Positions 19,684 to 28,019 of a stretch of 64,000 nucleotides of DNA are shown piece after piece (the stretch's first letter is position 1; each line of letters opens with the position of its first letter). The stretch lies in assembly GCF_007558815.1 (NCBI RefSeq), contig NZ_VLTJ01000016.1, forward strand, positions 27,404-91,403, written 5' to 3'. A program made the position numbers and the translations under genes. The stretch is from Verticiella sediminum (GTDB lineage Bacteria; Pseudomonadota; Gammaproteobacteria; Burkholderiales; Burkholderiaceae_B). The notes beneath the pieces were generated by a model, which searched no databases, was not told the DNA's origin, and saw nothing but the letters and a program-made list of their open reading frames with translations.

Positions 19684-20406
19684 ATGAGCCAGCACGTACC
19701 CATCTATCGGCAGATCCAGGATTTCATCCGCAGCGGCATTGCTGCAGGCCGCTTTGCTCCCGGCGACAAGTTGCCGTCGGAGCCCGAACTGGCGCGCCGC
19801 TTCGGCACGACGCGCGCTACCGTGGCCCGGGCTTTCCAGGAGCTGGGGTTCGAAGGTGTGGTGACTCGCCGGATCGGCAGCGGTAGCTATGTCAGCGTGC
19901 GCCAGCACGATCGAGTCGACACTGCGGTGGCGACCGGCTATGAGGAGCGTGCCCAGGCCGCGGGCGAGGAGGTCGCCTACGAACTGCTGGCGTATGTGCA
20001 GTTGCCCGCGGGGGCGAAGGAGGCGGCTTTGCTGCAGTTGCCCGTCGGCGAACCGATTTTTCACATGCGGCGTCTGCGCCACGTGGGCGGGCGCACTGCA
20101 GCCGAAGACCGCTACCTGACCGGCGTGGTCGGACAGGCGATCGAGCCACAGTGGCTGGCGAGTCAAGCCATACAGCAGGTGTTCCGCGAGCGTTTGGGAT
20201 TGCGCATCGCCCGCATCGACAACGTCGTGCGCGCCACGTCGGCGACGGCCTCGCTGGCCCAGCAGCTTCGGGTTCCTCGTGGTGCAGCGTTGCTGGTGCG
20301 CGAGCACGTGGTCTTCGACTTGCAGGACAGGCCGCTATTGTGCGGCGACACGGTTTATTCGAACGAATTCAGCATCCACTATGCGTTGAGGGGCGAACTC
20401 GGCTGA
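19684..20406 (+). CDS. GntR-family regulator, HutC subfamily (UTRA domain)
   Basis: A 240-residue regulator. The winged HTH occupies residues about 5-70 (PIYRQIQDFIRSGI, then LPSEPELARRFGTTRATVARAF). A UTRA-type effector domain follows, with the typical EPIFHMRRLR segment. I used the ATG at 19684 because MSQHVPIYRQI is the usual family start. It is divergent from the amidohydrolase-aconitase-Bug operon and most likely represses it in the absence of substrate. Confidence 0.88.
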   Translation: MSQHVPIYRQIQDFIRSGIAAGRFAPGDKLPSEPELARRFGTTRATVARAFQELGFEGVVTRRIGSGSYVSVRQHDRVDTAVATGYEERAQAAGEEVAYELLAYVQLPAGAKEAALLQLPVGEPIFHMRRLRHVGGRTAAEDRYLTGVVGQAIEPQWLASQAIQQVFRERLGLRIARIDNVVRATSATASLAQQLRVPRGAALLVREHVVFDLQDRPLLCGDTVYSNEFSIHYALRGELG

Positions 20407-20417
20407 GGATCGCAGGT

Positions 20418-20454
20418 TGCGGCCCTCGGCCCAACTCGCGATCAACCGGGATCT
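20418..20454. repeat. 37-bp duplicate of a piece of the gene at 21597-21633
   Basis: Thirty-six of 37 bases are identical to 21597-21633, which encodes LRPSAQLVINRDL inside the hot-dog-like gene. Here it lies between two stops, after the GntR gene, and codes for nothing obvious. It looks like a gene remnant or a local duplication scar. Confidence 0.8.
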
Positions 20455-20465
20455 TTCACTGCGGG

Positions 20466-21029
20466 TCAGCCCTGGCCCGCCATCCAGCGCCGCCAGCCGT
20501 CCAGGCCCATCTCGCGCAATCTGCGCTGATTGGCTTCTACGATATCGTCCGGGTCGGGAATGGCGTGGACTGCGCGCGCCACGCTGTCTTCGCGCAGCAG
20601 ATGGAAGATCGGGTACGGGGCCCGGTTGGTGTAGTTCCCGATGTCTTCGGGCTCGGCGTCGCCAAAGCAGTAGTCGGGATGGAAGCTCGCGATCTGGATG
20701 ATGCCGCGCAGCTTCAGGCGCTTGAGCAGGCGCTCGGCATCGGCGAGGCAGTGGGTGTAGTCGTGGAATTCGTGCAAGGCGGCGGGCACGATCACGAGGG
20801 TGGTGTCGACCGTCTGCGGGTCGGTGTCGGCCAGGCTCAGCAGCTCGGCCTGCAGGTCCGACAGCACGCTGCGAGCATCGGTGCCGTCGCTGACGGCCAG
20901 GCGGACTTGATCGCGCACGTACACGGCGCGCGCGAAGGGGCAGAGATTCAGGCCGATCACGGCGCGTTCCAGCCAGTGGCGCACGGCGGTGACGACGGCA
21001 GCGTCGTCGGGGTGGGCTGGCGATGTCAT
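20466..21029 (-). CDS. DUF1415 family protein
   Basis: A 187-residue cytosolic protein of a family widespread in proteobacteria and without a settled function. The family-like N-terminal segment VRHWLERAVIGLNLCPFA and the later FHPDYCFGD and NRAPYPIFHLLRE are visible. There are no membrane segments or signal peptide. It stands alone, divergent from the hot-dog-like gene at 21170. Confidence 0.8.
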   Translation of the reverse strand: MTSPAHPDDAAVVTAVRHWLERAVIGLNLCPFARAVYVRDQVRLAVSDGTDARSVLSDLQAELLSLADTDPQTVDTTLVIVPAALHEFHDYTHCLADAERLLKRLKLRGIIQIASFHPDYCFGDAEPEDIGNYTNRAPYPIFHLLREDSVARAVHAIPDPDDIVEANQRRLREMGLDGWRRWMAGQG

Positions 21030-21169
21030 GCGGGCATTGTAGCGGCGCACCGCACACCGGCCTCGGCGCGTCAGGGGCGGGCTGTTCGCCGTGGCGCTCC
21101 TGTGCCATGCTTTGCCATGGGCCGTTTGGTAGAGCCTGCAAGCACAAACGCTTTTCCCGAGGAGACACC

Positions 21170-22147
21170 TTGAAAATTTCACCGTTTGCCACGCCGATCG
21201 CCATCGCCGGCCCGCTGCGCAAGCCGCGCCAGATGCTGGCCGACCAGACCTACGACAGCCACAAGTCGATCCACGACGACGCGACGGCGGCCGACCTGGG
21301 GCTGCGCGGCGCGCCGATCGAAGGCCCGACGCATTTCAGCCAGTTCGACCCGCTCCTGCTCGCGCTCTGGGGGCCGGCCTGGTTCGAGACCGGCTGCATC
21401 AGCGCGCACTACCAGAACATGGTGGTGGAGGGCGAGGAAGTCCGCGCCTTCGTGGAGCAGCCGGCGCCGGACGCGCGCTTCGTCCGGATCTGGGCGGAAA
21501 AGAAGGACGGCACGCCCGTGCTGAAGGGAACGGCGTCGGTGGGTGCTCCGCTGGCCGACGATCCCCCGACCGAGATCGAGCAGCGCATTGCCAACCTGCG
21601 GCCCTCGGCCCAACTCGTGATCAACCGGGATCTGGCGGTCGGCCAGAAGGGGGCGGTCAGCCCGGAGCACGTGCGCATGGGTTTCGATCAGCACATGGGC
21701 GAGCATTACCCGTTCACGCTGAACGACAAGCTGCGCGTGATCACCGAGCCGTGCCCCTGGTATACCGCCGAGGATGGCGCAGGTTCGCCCTGGGGGCGCC
21801 CAATCGTCCCGACGGAGATGGTCAGCGTGCTGCTGGGCACGACCATGGGCCAGGCGGGCTTCCGCGGCCGCGGCCCGGCGATCGGGCTTTTCGCCGGTCA
21901 GCAGATCCGGTATCTGCAGGGGCCGATCTTCGTCGACCACCCCTACGAGCTGGAGCGCGAGATCATCGCCCTCAGCGAAAGCGCCAAGACGGAGTCGGTG
22001 TGGGTCCGCACGCGGGTCTACGACGCCAAGACGCGCGCGCTGGTGGCGGAGATGATCCTCAATCACGCCACCTTGAAGGCCTCGTACGAACCGTACGAGC
22101 GTGAGGCGCGCGAACTCGGGCGCGTACCGGCCGGCGGAGCGGCCTGA
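21170..22147 (+). CDS. MaoC/hot-dog-like hypothetical protein
   Basis: A 325-residue protein that appears to be two hot-dog units. The first half has EGEEVRAFVEQPAPDARFVRIW, and the second has LFAGQQIRYLQGPIFVDHPY followed by KTESVWVRTRVYDAKT, both like MaoC-type acyl-CoA hydratases or dehydratases. The start is TTG at 21170, fixed by GGAG five bases upstream; no in-frame ATG fits. Substrate unknown. Residues 143-155 are encoded by the segment duplicated at 20418-20454. Confidence 0.6.
   Translation: MKISPFATPIAIAGPLRKPRQMLADQTYDSHKSIHDDATAADLGLRGAPIEGPTHFSQFDPLLLALWGPAWFETGCISAHYQNMVVEGEEVRAFVEQPAPDARFVRIWAEKKDGTPVLKGTASVGAPLADDPPTEIEQRIANLRPSAQLVINRDLAVGQKGAVSPEHVRMGFDQHMGEHYPFTLNDKLRVITEPCPWYTAEDGAGSPWGRPIVPTEMVSVLLGTTMGQAGFRGRGPAIGLFAGQQIRYLQGPIFVDHPYELEREIIALSESAKTESVWVRTRVYDAKTRALVAEMILNHATLKASYEPYEREARELGRVPAGGAA
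21597..21633. repeat. source copy of the 37-bp duplicated segment
   Basis: Lies inside the hot-dog-like gene and matches 20418-20454 with one mismatch (GTG versus GCG). See that entry. Confidence 0.8.
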
Positions 22148-22250
22148 CGAGCACGCTGCATCGGGTGCGGGCAAGCCGCATGACGCTTGCGGGCGGCGCG
22201 CAGCCGGGCCCGTGCTCACTGTCTTCGCCATCCGGCCACGCCGCCGCCGC

Positions 22251-22874
22251 TCAGCGCATGCGCACGGCCTCGGCGAACCGCGGCAGGCTCCAGCCCGCGC
22301 CCAGCAGCAGTGTGCGGGTATGCAGGTCGTCGCGCACCGCACGTGTGACCTGTGTGCCCAGCCAGGCGAGGCGTTTGTTCCGCACGGCGACGTAGCCATG
22401 CGGGTAGCCGCGCGCCAATGAGAGCCAGAGCGCATGGGCCGCCGGGGACTGGCGCGCGCCGCTCAGAAAGCACATGCCATGATCGAGCGCATGCCGGTAG
22501 ATCTGCCGCGTGATGCCCTGGCGGCGGTGCGCCGGCAGAACGCGCGCATGCGGCGAGCGCAGCAGACGGTCGGCGCGGCGGTCGAGCTCGATCAGGCGAT
22601 TGAAGACGATGCAGCCGGCGAGCTCGCCGCTGGGTCGGTGTTGTACATACAGGAAGCTCTCGCCGTCGGCTTCGCGGTGCCTGACCCGATAGCTGCGGTT
22701 CAGGCGAAAGCCCGGCAGGCCGTGCAGCGGGTCGCCCGGGGTGAGCAGCCTGCGCTGCAGGGCTGCGAGGTCGTGCGCGAGCTCGTCTTCGGGCAACTGG
22801 ACGTCCAGCCGCAGTTCGAGCGGAGGTGGCCACGGGCGTGCGAGGCCCGCGGCGTGGAGGCAGAAGGAAATCAC
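22251..22874 (-). CDS. GNAT-like acetyltransferase, uncharacterised
   Basis: A 207-residue protein from GTG 22874, which has CGGAG seven bases upstream. A longer reading from ATG 22961 lacks a ribosome-binding site. The middle, RRQGITRQIYRHALDHG, resembles the acetyl-CoA pyrophosphate loop of GNAT enzymes (Q/R-x-x-G-x-A/T), and the strand before it, GELAGCIVFNRLIE, fits the fold. The C-terminus is unlike common families. Substrate unknown, and the GNAT assignment is tentative. Confidence 0.45.
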   Translation of the reverse strand: MISFCLHAAGLARPWPPPLELRLDVQLPEDELAHDLAALQRRLLTPGDPLHGLPGFRLNRSYRVRHREADGESFLYVQHRPSGELAGCIVFNRLIELDRRADRLLRSPHARVLPAHRRQGITRQIYRHALDHGMCFLSGARQSPAAHALWLSLARGYPHGYVAVRNKRLAWLGTQVTRAVRDDLHTRTLLLGAGWSLPRFAEAVRMR

Positions 22875-23027
22875 GGTCGTACTCCGTCGGGCCACGGGGC
22901 CCGTGCGCTGAGGGAGGCGATGTCTGAGGCCGCGTACGGCATCCGGCACCGACTCCGACATCAGGGGAGCCGGTGCCCTAGACTCGTGCGGCCGTCAGGC
23001 AGAGCAGGGAGTACGGGATGCGCCGTG

Positions 23028-24236
23028 TCATGGTGCGGTTGGCGCCAGGCGCAGAATGCGCAGGTCGTCGTTGTCGATGGCCGTGGCCACCGCGTCGAAG
23101 ACGGGGTTGGCCGAGCGTTCGCCGCCCGCTTCGGTGAGGCGGGCAAGAACGGCACAGCCGTCCTGTTCTTCGCGCGTGGTGATGCTGACGGTGACGGTGG
23201 CGTCCGCGCGCGGGCGGCCCTGAGGTTCGCGTGCGCTGCCGGCGGGGTTGCCCGCCTGCCAGGCGCGCGCAAGTACTTCGCCGGCGGCGGTGGCGGCCAC
23301 GCAGTCGCGATAGCTCAGCGCGACCCCGACCTCGGGCGCACGGCTGCCCTGCAGGTCGGCGACGATGCCGGCCTCGTAGGGCGGCACGCGTTCGCCGGCG
23401 GGCTCGGCGGGCGGGTTGGGGGCGCCGCGCAGCCGCGCCTGGGTCGCCCGCTCGGCCGGTGTGTCGGGCTCGAGCGCCAGATCGGAAGGGCGCAGCACCA
23501 AGGCCTGGATCACGCGGGTGCCATCCTCCTGGGCCACCTGCTGGAGCACGCCCAGAGCCGGGCTCAGCGCAGGATGCGCGGCCAGGCTGTCCGTCAGGCG
23601 CGCCTGCTGCACGAGCGAGGCGGCCTGCGGCGTGCCGGCCTGGACCACGCCGGTGTCCAGCGGCGCCACGATCGAGGTTTGCCCGCGCGCGCCCAGCCAG
23701 GGGTTGTCGGGCTCGCGTCGCGACAGGTCCAGCACCATGGGTTCGCCGTTCGCGAGGCCCTCGCGCAGGCCGTTGGCGGCATACGGCGAGAACCCCTTGG
23801 CCGGCAGTGCGTGCATGAGTTGGGCGACGCTGGCGGCCGAGCCCAGGCCCCACACGGTGGTGCGCGCGGCCGGCTTGCCGAAGGCTACGAGGTAGTGCAG
23901 ATCGCTGGGCGCGATGCCGGCCGCCTGTTGCCAGACGGTTGCCCCGCCCGATGCGAGCGCCTGTACGGCGCGCAGCCCGCCACCCACCTGCATGCGCCGC
24001 ACCAGCTCGGCCGGTGTGGCCTGGGCGGGCGCGGTCTGCAGGGCGGCGGAGACGTCGACGAAGTACGCCGGCTGCGCGACCGTCTGTTCGAGCAGCACGC
24101 GCGGCAGGTGGGCCAGCGCGTCGCGCAGGGGAAAGCCCTGGTCCAGGGCCAGTGCCGGCGTGGCGAAAGCCAGGGCGCACAGCGCGGCGCCGACGTATGG
24201 CCGCACCGCGCCAGGGGATACTGATAGACCGCTCAT
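23028..24236 (-). CDS. secreted protein of unknown function, coupled to the M16 protease
   Basis: A 402-residue protein with an N-terminal signal (hydrophobic AALCALAFATPALA, cleavage near residue 31). I recognise no domain: there is no HxxEH, no lipobox and no transmembrane segment after the signal. Single cysteines near residues 313 and 367 could pair. Its start overlaps the M16 stop by 4 nt (ATGA), so the two are co-translated and probably act together in the periplasm, for example as partner, inhibitor or substrate adaptor of the protease. Confidence 0.75.
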   Translation of the reverse strand: MSGLSVSPGAVRPYVGAALCALAFATPALALDQGFPLRDALAHLPRVLLEQTVAQPAYFVDVSAALQTAPAQATPAELVRRMQVGGGLRAVQALASGGATVWQQAAGIAPSDLHYLVAFGKPAARTTVWGLGSAASVAQLMHALPAKGFSPYAANGLREGLANGEPMVLDLSRREPDNPWLGARGQTSIVAPLDTGVVQAGTPQAASLVQQARLTDSLAAHPALSPALGVLQQVAQEDGTRVIQALVLRPSDLALEPDTPAERATQARLRGAPNPPAEPAGERVPPYEAGIVADLQGSRAPEVGVALSYRDCVAATAAGEVLARAWQAGNPAGSAREPQGRPRADATVTVSITTREEQDGCAVLARLTEAGGERSANPVFDAVATAIDNDDLRILRLAPTAP

Positions 24237-27034
24237 GGTTTCTTGAAGTCGCCCGCCAGCACGGAAGTGAACTGGCGCGGCTTGAGGTATTTGCGCACCA
24301 CCGCATTGACCTGATCGGCGGTGAGCTGCCTGAGCTGCTCGTCGATCCTGGCGGACCACGCGAAGGTGCGGCCGGTTTCGAGATAGCTCATCCACGCGTT
24401 GGCGAGCGCCGCGTCCTGCGCACGGGTCAGCCTGCGCTGGTTGAGCAGGGCGGAGACGCCTTCGCGCACTTCCGCTTCGGTGAAGCCTTCCTTCAGCACG
24501 CGCTCGATCTCTTCGCGCAGGCCGGTTTCCAGGCGCTGGCGGTTCTCGGGCGCATAGATCGCGTAGATCGTCCAGTCGGCCGAGGGCTCGAAGGAGGAGA
24601 CCGAGAGCATGCTGCGCACGTCGTAGGACAGGCCTTCCTTCTCGCGGATGCGCATCCACAGCCGCGAGGTCTCGGATTGGCCGAGCAGGGCGTTGACCAG
24701 GTAGAGCGCGGCGAAGTCGGGGTTGTCGTCCTGCACCGGGATGGGCTGGCGGGCGATGTAGAAGGCATTGGCCTTGTCGGGCGTCTGCTCCACGTACTGC
24801 TTGGCCGGCACGTCGCGATAGGGCTGCGGGATGCGCTGCCAGGCGGGCGCCTGCTGCCAGCCCTGCAGGCCGTCGACCAGCGCCTTCTGCGCCTGGTTGG
24901 CGTCGAAGTCGCCGACGGCCGTCAACTGCACCTTGCCGGCGCCGTAGAACCATTCGTGAAAGGCGACCAGTGCCTCGCGCTGCAGGCCTTCGAGTTCCTT
25001 CTGCGATTCCTCGAAGCTCGGTACGTAGCGCACGTCGTCGGCGGGCCAGGGGTTGTCGTGGCGGGCGAGCGTGCGCACCGCGATCTGGGTGGGCTCGGTC
25101 ATGGCCGAGCGCAGCGCAGCCGACACCGCGCGCTTGTACTCGTCGACCTGATCCTGCGGGAACGTGGCTTCGCGCAGGATCTGCATGACCAGGGCGATGA
25201 CCTCGGGCAGGTTGTCACGGGTGGTCGAGATGCTCGCGCTGACGTCGGTGCCCGATCCGCCGAAGCCGACCGAGGCGTTGAGCTGGTCGAAGCGATCCTG
25301 GATCTGCTGGCGGCTCATGGACTTGGTGCCGCGATCGAGGAGGCTGGCCGCGCTGCTGGCCACCAGGCGTTGTCCGCGCAGCGCCTCGGCGTCGCCGAAG
25401 TGCAGTTGCAGCCGGGCCTCGACGCGTGCGCCGCGCGTGGCCTTGGGCAGCAGCGCGAGCGAGACCTCGCCGTTGGGCAGCTCCAGCGTGCGCAGCTCGG
25501 TACGTGCGTCGATGTTCTCGGGCGTGGGGTCGAACGCCTCGACCTGCTTGAAGTCGGGATCGCCCTTGTAGTCCTTGAAGATCGCGTCGAAATCCAGCGC
25601 CGGGCTCGCCGGCGCGCGCTGCGGCTTGTCGGTCGGAATGTAGCGGCCTTCGGTGCGGTTGCTGCGCAGCAGCCATTGCTCGGCGACGCGCTGCACGTCG
25701 GCGAGCTGCAGCTCGCGGATGCGGTCGCAGCGCAGGAAGAAGAGCCGCCAGTCGCCCGAGGCGATGGCTTCCGAGAGCGCCACGCCGACGCGCTGCGGGT
25801 CGCTGTAGGTCTGTTCCCAATCGAGGATGAGCTTGGCCTTGGCGCGATCGAGCTCGTCCTGCCGGATCGGATTCTGTACCAGCGTCTCGACCGTATCGAT
25901 CAAGGTCCAGAGCGCGTCGGACGGGTCCATGCCGTCTTCGAGCTGGGCGCCGAAGAGCACCGTGCCGGGATCGCGCTGATCGAGAGAGAAGGCGAACACG
26001 CCGGCCGCCTTCTGCTTGGCCACCAGGTCATGGTAGAGGCGGCCGGACGGCGTATCGCCCAGGATGACGCTGAGCGCCTCGACCGCCGGCGACTCCTGGC
26101 TGGCGGCCTGGGGCACGTGATAGAGGGCGGCCACCAGCGGCGAGCCGCCCGTGCGGCGCAGGGTGACCGAGCGCTCGCCATCCTGCACGGGTTCGACCGT
26201 GTACTGCGGCGGCAGCTCGCGCTCGGGCCGCGGAATGCGGCCGAAGTCGCGTGCGATGTCCTCCAGCACCTGCTGGGGATCGAACTTGCCGGCCACGATG
26301 AGCACGGCGTTGTCGGGCTGGTAGTAGCGCTTGTAGAACTCGCGCAACTGGCCGATATCGACGTTCTCCACATCGGAGCGCGCGCCGATCGTGGACTTGC
26401 CGTAGTTGTGCCAGTCGTAGGCGATCGACAGCATCTTCTGCAGCAGGATGCGAAAAGGGCTGTTCTCGCCGCTTTCCATCTCGTTGCGCACCACGGTCAT
26501 TTCCGTGTCCAGGTCGCTGCGCAGGATGGTCGAGTTGATCATGGCGTCGGCCTGCCAGCCGAGATACCAGGTAAGGGTCTCGGCGTTGGCGGCGAAGCTC
26601 GCGAAGTAGTTGGTGCGGTCCTGGGAGGTCGAGCCGTTGGCGCGCAGGCCGCGGCGCGAGAACTCGCCGAGCGCGTGGCGCTGGGTGCTCGTCCCCTTGA
26701 ACAGCATGTGTTCCAGCAGGTGCGCCATGCCGGTCTCGCCATAGCTCTCGTGGCGCGAGCCCACGAGATACGTCATGTTGACCGTGGTGGTGGGCTTGGA
26801 CTGGTCGGGCGCGAGCAGCACGCGCAGGCCGTTGACCAGGCGGTATTCGGTCACGCCTTCGACGGACGGGCCCGCCGTGATGCCAGCCGGAAGCTGCAGC
26901 GGGGCATTGGCTTGGGTCGCCGCCGGTTGCGGCGCGGCTTCGCGCGCCTGCACGGCGGTCTGGGTGAAGAAGGTGAAGGCGCTGAGGACGGCGCTGGCCG
27001 CCGCGACCGGGAACAATCGGCGCAAGTTCAACAT
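24233..27034 (-). CDS. periplasmic M16 zinc metalloprotease (two-domain pitrilysin type)
   Basis: A 933-residue secreted peptidase. A signal peptide covers the first 30 residues. The inverted zinc motif HLLEH is at 105-109, with the distal glutamate in VVRNEMESGEN further on. Two tandem M16 halves are visible: the second starts near residue 515 (LRTLELPNGEVSLALLP) and lacks HxxEH, as is usual for the structural half. AGGAAA precedes the ATG at 27034 by nine bases. It degrades peptides or misfolded fragments in the periplasm. The following secreted unknown overlaps it by 4 nt. Confidence 0.92.
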   Translation of the reverse strand: MLNLRRLFPVAAASAVLSAFTFFTQTAVQAREAAPQPAATQANAPLQLPAGITAGPSVEGVTEYRLVNGLRVLLAPDQSKPTTTVNMTYLVGSRHESYGETGMAHLLEHMLFKGTSTQRHALGEFSRRGLRANGSTSQDRTNYFASFAANAETLTWYLGWQADAMINSTILRSDLDTEMTVVRNEMESGENSPFRILLQKMLSIAYDWHNYGKSTIGARSDVENVDIGQLREFYKRYYQPDNAVLIVAGKFDPQQVLEDIARDFGRIPRPERELPPQYTVEPVQDGERSVTLRRTGGSPLVAALYHVPQAASQESPAVEALSVILGDTPSGRLYHDLVAKQKAAGVFAFSLDQRDPGTVLFGAQLEDGMDPSDALWTLIDTVETLVQNPIRQDELDRAKAKLILDWEQTYSDPQRVGVALSEAIASGDWRLFFLRCDRIRELQLADVQRVAEQWLLRSNRTEGRYIPTDKPQRAPASPALDFDAIFKDYKGDPDFKQVEAFDPTPENIDARTELRTLELPNGEVSLALLPKATRGARVEARLQLHFGDAEALRGQRLVASSAASLLDRGTKSMSRQQIQDRFDQLNASVGFGGSGTDVSASISTTRDNLPEVIALVMQILREATFPQDQVDEYKRAVSAALRSAMTEPTQIAVRTLARHDNPWPADDVRYVPSFEESQKELEGLQREALVAFHEWFYGAGKVQLTAVGDFDANQAQKALVDGLQGWQQAPAWQRIPQPYRDVPAKQYVEQTPDKANAFYIARQPIPVQDDNPDFAALYLVNALLGQSETSRLWMRIREKEGLSYDVRSMLSVSSFEPSADWTIYAIYAPENRQRLETGLREEIERVLKEGFTEAEVREGVSALLNQRRLTRAQDAALANAWMSYLETGRTFAWSARIDEQLRQLTADQVNAVVRKYLKPRQFTSVLAGDFKKP

Positions 27035-27151
27035 GGAACGACGTTTCCTGAGTCCACCAAAACAGCCCAGTGTATCGCAGCCCGACTGGCCGAGCCGGCA
27101 CGCGGCCGGCCTGCTACCATGTGCGGGCATGCGCAGTCCAAGGAAAACCTC

Positions 27152-27316
27152 ATGATAAGCAACAACACCCTGCTGGTCTTCGTGGTCGTCGCCGTGACGC
27201 TGATGCTGATCGGGTTCGGGTTCCGCGACCGCAACCTGGGTGTCATACTCGCCGGCGTCGGTTTTCTCGGCGCCCTGGCGGCAGCGGTGTACAAGGCCGT
27301 CCAGATCCTCGGCTAG
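27152..27316 (+). CDS. small single-to-double-pass membrane protein
   Basis: A 54-residue peptide starting MISNNTLLVFVVVAVTLMLI with a second hydrophobic stretch, VILAGVGFLGALAAAVY. A short RDRN loop lies between the two helices. The Shine-Dalgarno AAGGAAAA is eight bases before the ATG. It is divergent from the M16 protease with 117 bp between starts. No function can be assigned. Confidence 0.65.
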   Translation: MISNNTLLVFVVVAVTLMLIGFGFRDRNLGVILAGVGFLGALAAAVYKAVQILG

Positions 27317-27883
27317 CATCGTGTCGCAGGCATGCGATGCGCGATTCATTCGATCTAGTGCGGCCTCGAATCCGCCGTCGCGATAGCGTGGCAGGCGTGG
27401 CATGGCGATGGTCGCGCCGCACCGGAGGCTCGATCTGCTGACGCGAGGCCGACCTGCGCGACGGTGTCTTCCGCGCGCTCGAGACCTTCATGGCAAACGC
27501 GTGCTGACGGGCGAGTGGTGCCGCACGGCGGGCCCGCGATGACGGCCGTCCCGATGGGGGTTGCCCAGCGCCCGACTTGGTTGAACCTGGCGCCATAGGC
27601 TGGCCCCGCGCACCTCGCACCCGGGCCGCTGGCTGGCGGGCGATGAGCAGTTTTTCGAACGCGAGACGATAACCGCGCAGACTTCCTGCCGGCGGGCCGA
27701 CTCGGCTTCGCGCCGATGGCGCCCCAACGTGCGCTGCGACATGCTTGCCCGCGCGTGACCGTCCCCGGGGCGCACTGGCCCCTAGCCAACGACGTTTGTC
27801 CAAGCTTCCCATCTCCGCGCACAACGCACGGAGCAGGTTGACGGCCTGTTCGCTCGCTCAACGCGTTGCGATGCATCCCGTTC
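27317..27883. other. 567-bp region with no convincing gene
   Basis: All open readings here are low-complexity Arg/Pro/Ala shadows without ribosome-binding sites. One minus-strand stretch near 27560-27600 (AYGARFNQVGRWAT) weakly recalls RES-domain proteins, but the surrounding frame gives no coherent protein. A weak inverted repeat, GCATCG...CGATGC, follows the small membrane gene. It may be decayed coding DNA. Confidence 0.5.
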
Positions 27884-27913
27884 TTGACAAAACCTTCGCG
27901 CGATCCCAATAAT
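27884..27913 (+). promoter_or_regulatory. sigma-70 promoter of the dioxygenase-ABC operon
   Basis: TTGACA (27884-27889) and AATAAT (27908-27913) are separated by 18 bp. The downstream 60 bp is conspicuously AT-rich and holds the IclR-type repeat, so transcription starting near 27920 would cross it. Confidence 0.75.
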
Positions 27914-27955
27914 GAAACCGCATATCGATATTAGGTATTGCATATACTTATTAAG

Positions 27956-27970
27956 TATTGCAATGCAATA
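27956..27970. promoter_or_regulatory. candidate IclR operator, site 1
   Basis: TATTGCA-A-TGCAATA is a perfect odd-length inverted repeat about 35 bp downstream of the predicted start site, with an extra half-site TATTGCA at 27936-27942. The same core occurs at 33826-33840 next to the IclR gene. Confidence 0.65.
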
Positions 27971-28019
27971 AAAAACCCTGGTGAATTCACCGGAGCCACT
28001 GTCGAGAACGGGATCCATC

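Noticed and set aside
23939..27316. 1125-residue plus-strand open reading across the M16 protease
   Set aside because: It is the antisense shadow of the protease and its partner, with no motif or ribosome-binding site. Only its last 54 codons, 27152-27316, make a plausible gene.
27355..27909. RES-domain-like toxin gene on the minus strand
   Set aside because: Only one short stretch (GARFNQVGRWAT) resembles the family. The rest has no coherent secondary-structure pattern, start site or partner antitoxin.
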